A stretch of 8,405 nt of DNA from a bacterium UBP17_UBA6191 (GTDB lineage Bacteria; Muiribacteriota; UBA6191). Under the pieces are notes generated by a model. The model made no database searches and was not told where the DNA came from. It saw only the letters and a list, made by a program, of their open reading frames with translations. The DNA is taken from assembly GCA_002422125.1 (NCBI GenBank), contig DITF01000087.1:18237-26641 (forward strand), in the 5' to 3' direction. Each line of letters opens with the position of its first letter. The first letter of the stretch is position 1. Both the position numbers and the translations under genes were made by a program. Below are positions 6,509 to 8,405 of this stretch, one piece after another.

Positions 6509-8362
6509 ATGTGTGGAATTTCAGGCATTCATAGTTATCCGGGCAATCCCTTTCTAACCAAGGAAAGATTGGGGTGTATGGCAAACGCCATCAGGCATAG
6601 AGGTCCAGATGCCACTGGACTTGAGGTCTTTTGTGAGCTTGGTCTGGGCATGGCTCATAATCGTCTTAAAATTATTGATTTGAGTGAAGAAGCCAACCAA
6701 CCTATGCGAGATTCTTCAGGCCGTTACCTTTTGGCCTTCAATGGAGAAATTTATAACTACCTTGAACTCAAGGCTGAATTGGAGGAGCAGGGAGTTTCGT
6801 TCAGAACTTCCTCGGATACGGAAGTACTTCTTGAGCTTCTGGCTTTACACGGAATGAATACGCTAAACCGTCTCAGAGGAATGTGGGCATTTAGCTTTTA
6901 TGACACAAAGACAGGTCTGTTGTACCTGGGCAGAGATAAACTTGGTAAGAAGCCCATGTATTGGGGTAGGTATCAAGATTCCGTATTGTTTGGTTCAGAG
7001 CCCAAGGCTTTACTGGCTGCGGGGATGCCAAAAAAAGTTAATTTTCGTAAATTATCTCGTTATATCGCCTGGAACTACCGCTTTGGAGAATGGAATCAGG
7101 ACTCATTTTTTGCTGATATTGAGGCGATTCCTGCGGGAACAGTGATTCGATTTGATCAAAAGGGCCAGTCTCAGACCGTATGGGAATGGGCTCCGGTTTT
7201 TCATCAAACGATTGTTTCGGAAGCCGAGGCACTCGATGTTTTAAGAGACCGATTTACAGAGTCTGTGAAACTTAGAATGCGTGCCGATGTACCCGTGGGG
7301 GCTATGGTGAGTGGAGGTCTTGACTCCACGAGTGTTGTTGCTACTTGCTACAAGGCATTGGGCAATCAGGTGCGACTGTTCAGTGGTATTACCGGAAGTA
7401 CCAGAGGTATTTATGATGAAAGCCCCTGGGTTAATGAGTTAGTCAGGCACCTTGGTGCTCCAGCGGCCAATTTTATAGACCTTGATTTATCTGAATTTGA
7501 GAAAAACTGCCGTGACATGATTCGAATTTTTGATGAGCCTGTGATAACGGTTTCCTTTTTGCCTTTGTTTCTATTGTATAAGAATATTCGTGAGCAGGGG
7601 ATTCGTGTAGTTCTAACCGGGCATGGAGGAGATGAGGTATTTGCAGGCTATTGGCATCACTTTCTGATTCATTTTGGGCTTTTTGAAGGTCAGGAAAGGC
7701 AAAAGCAGATTTTAGCCTGGCGCAAGGTACATCAAAGATCCTATCAAGAGATTAGCAAGAGCAGATACCGTGACTTTAAGGCTATTTCACCAGAGAATTT
7801 TTCAGATTATAGTGATTTATTGGGGGCTGGTCGTGAAGTCACTTTATCCGATTTGTTACAATCACGAAGAACAGATTTAAATCTGGATCCGCTAAATTTT
7901 CGTCTTTGTCAGGAATTGATGTATGATCATGTGCCTCCGGTATTGAAGGCTGAGGATCGTGTTTCCATGGGTAATGGAATTGAATCCCGTTGCCCTATGC
8001 TGGATTTGGAACTGATAACAACGGCACTTTTAATTCCCGGTAGACTAAAAATAGATCAGGGTTTAAATAAGGTATTACTCAGAAAGGCAATGACGGATTT
8101 TTTGCCGCAATCTATTGTCAAAAGGCCTGATAAAGTGGGATTGAATTGTCCATTTGATCTGTGGATGCGCTCTCATTTGAGAGATTTTGTAAAAAGAATG
8201 ACGATAGATGGAGTTCTGGTAAAGTCTGGGTATTTAAATTCAGAGGGAGTGACAAAATTGTTTATGGAGCAGCAAAGCGGAGCTTCACATGGACAGTTTT
8301 TCTGGCAGTTGGTTCAGGCAGAACTATGGATTCAGGAGTATGGGCTGGAGTCTCAATTTTGA
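6509..8362 (+). CDS. asnB: Asparagine synthase-type amidotransferase 2, with Glu-to-His change in the synthetase site
   Basis: This 617-residue two-domain glutamine amidotransferase is of usual length for AsnB-type enzymes in glycan clusters. MCGISG fixes the start, because Cys2 must be the N-terminal nucleophile; other ATGs just upstream are out of frame or belong to the previous gene's last codon. The glutaminase motifs RHRGPDATG (29-37), NRLKIIDLSE (51-60), NGEIYNYLEL (78-87) and SSDTE (101-105) are intact. The synthetase domain has the P-loop SGGLDS (268-273), EDRVSMGNGIESRCPMLD (482-499) and a full C-terminal helical region ending with F-W-Q-L-V-Q-A-E-L-W (598-607). The conserved SGEGxDE motif reads TGHGGDE (370-376): His372 replaces the Glu that corresponds to Glu348 of E. 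coli AsnB. This suggests a carboxylate substrate other than free aspartate. It starts 3 bases after the previous stop with only a weak AGG (6496-6498), so translation is probably coupled. Confidence 0.92.
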   Translation: MCGISGIHSYPGNPFLTKERLGCMANAIRHRGPDATGLEVFCELGLGMAHNRLKIIDLSEEANQPMRDSSGRYLLAFNGEIYNYLELKAELEEQGVSFRTSSDTEVLLELLALHGMNTLNRLRGMWAFSFYDTKTGLLYLGRDKLGKKPMYWGRYQDSVLFGSEPKALLAAGMPKKVNFRKLSRYIAWNYRFGEWNQDSFFADIEAIPAGTVIRFDQKGQSQTVWEWAPVFHQTIVSEAEALDVLRDRFTESVKLRMRADVPVGAMVSGGLDSTSVVATCYKALGNQVRLFSGITGSTRGIYDESPWVNELVRHLGAPAANFIDLDLSEFEKNCRDMIRIFDEPVITVSFLPLFLLYKNIREQGIRVVLTGHGGDEVFAGYWHHFLIHFGLFEGQERQKQILAWRKVHQRSYQEISKSRYRDFKAISPENFSDYSDLLGAGREVTLSDLLQSRRTDLNLDPLNFRLCQELMYDHVPPVLKAEDRVSMGNGIESRCPMLDLELITTALLIPGRLKIDQGLNKVLLRKAMTDFLPQSIVKRPDKVGLNCPFDLWMRSHLRDFVKRMTIDGVLVKSGYLNSEGVTKLFMEQQSGASHGQFFWQLVQAELWIQEYGLESQF

Positions 8363-8366
8363 GACC

Positions 8367-8372
8367 GGGGAG
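8367..8372 (+). promoter_or_regulatory. Ribosome binding site for the gene running off the right edge
   Basis: GGGGAG lies 6 bases before ATG 8379, in the short gap after the stop of the second AsnB-type gene. It supports the last open frame being a real gene start. Confidence 0.5.
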
Positions 8373-8378
8373 AATTTT

Positions 8379-8405
8379 ATGAGAGTTGTGATTGGAGATT
8401 TAGTA
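8379..8405 (+). CDS. N-terminal start of an unidentified downstream gene (partial)
   Basis: ATG 8379 opens nine codons (MRVVIGDLV) that continue past the window edge. It lies 16 bases after the previous stop and has a good ribosome site, so it is very likely the next gene of the operon. A hydrophobic beta-strand-like start is compatible with many Rossmann-type proteins. Nothing more can be said about its function. Confidence 0.5.

Noticed and set aside
85..6540. Similar ATGTGTGGAAT sequence at 85 and 6509, considered as a direct repeat
   Set aside because: The match is short and reflects the conserved MCGI start of two homologous glutaminase domains, not a DNA repeat or a recombination site.
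6900..7145. 81-codon + strand frame inside the second AsnB gene
   Set aside because: The AsnB frame here carries the conserved region around G-R-D-K-L-G-K-K-P-M. The alternative frame has no motif and no ribosome site.
8161..8382. 73-codon + strand frame running over the end of the second AsnB gene
   Set aside because: It is out of frame inside the conserved C-terminal helices of the AsnB-type protein, and its composition (many Trp, Gly and Ser residues) is typical of a shadow frame.
1..8405. Internal promoters, terminators, tRNAs, CRISPR arrays and insertion sequences
   Set aside because: No intergenic gap exceeds about 20 bases, and I saw no hairpin followed by a T run at any gene end, no inverted-repeat-flanked transposase and no repeat-spacer pattern.

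Overview
The window is a tightly packed, single-strand (+) block of seven complete genes plus two clipped ends. No stretch longer than about 20 bases is non-coding. Neighbouring genes overlap or are separated by 2 to 16 bases. I see no internal promoter or terminator, so the window looks like the middle of one operon. By eye the base composition is moderately AT-rich (low-to-mid 40s percent GC). There are no tRNAs, rRNAs, mobile elements or CRISPR repeats. The gene set is typical of an O-antigen, capsule or other surface-glycan cluster of a bacterium, probably Gram-negative. The species cannot be named from the sequence.

Layout: the tail of an unidentified gene (2-82); a glutamine-dependent asparagine synthase-type amidotransferase (85-1815); a zinc-ribbon class I SAM methyltransferase (1808 or 1805 to 2641); a second, different class I SAM methyltransferase (2651-3532); a DUF4910/DUF2172-type aminopeptidase-like protein with a C-terminal winged-helix-like segment (3519-4811); a WbpG-type N-acetyl sugar amidotransferase (4808-5947); a left-handed beta-helix acyltransferase (5957-6505); a second AsnB-type amidotransferase (6509-8362); and the first nine codons of another gene (8379-8405).

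Working model (inference): the proteins are cytoplasmic tailoring enzymes that decorate a nucleotide-activated sugar or a sugar-linked amino acid. Three separate ATP-pyrophosphatase-fold amide-forming enzymes, two methyltransferases, an acyltransferase and a zinc-hydrolase-like protein would give a residue rich in amide or amidine, methyl and acyl groups. Within the window there is no glycosyltransferase, nucleotide-sugar dehydratase, epimerase, flippase or polymerase; these would have to lie outside it.

The most interesting details are the clustering of three amidotransferases, the replacement of a key catalytic Glu by His in the second AsnB, the Asn in place of a metal-bridging Asp in the aminopeptidase-like protein, and the absence of HisH/HisF-type partners beside the WbpG homologue.
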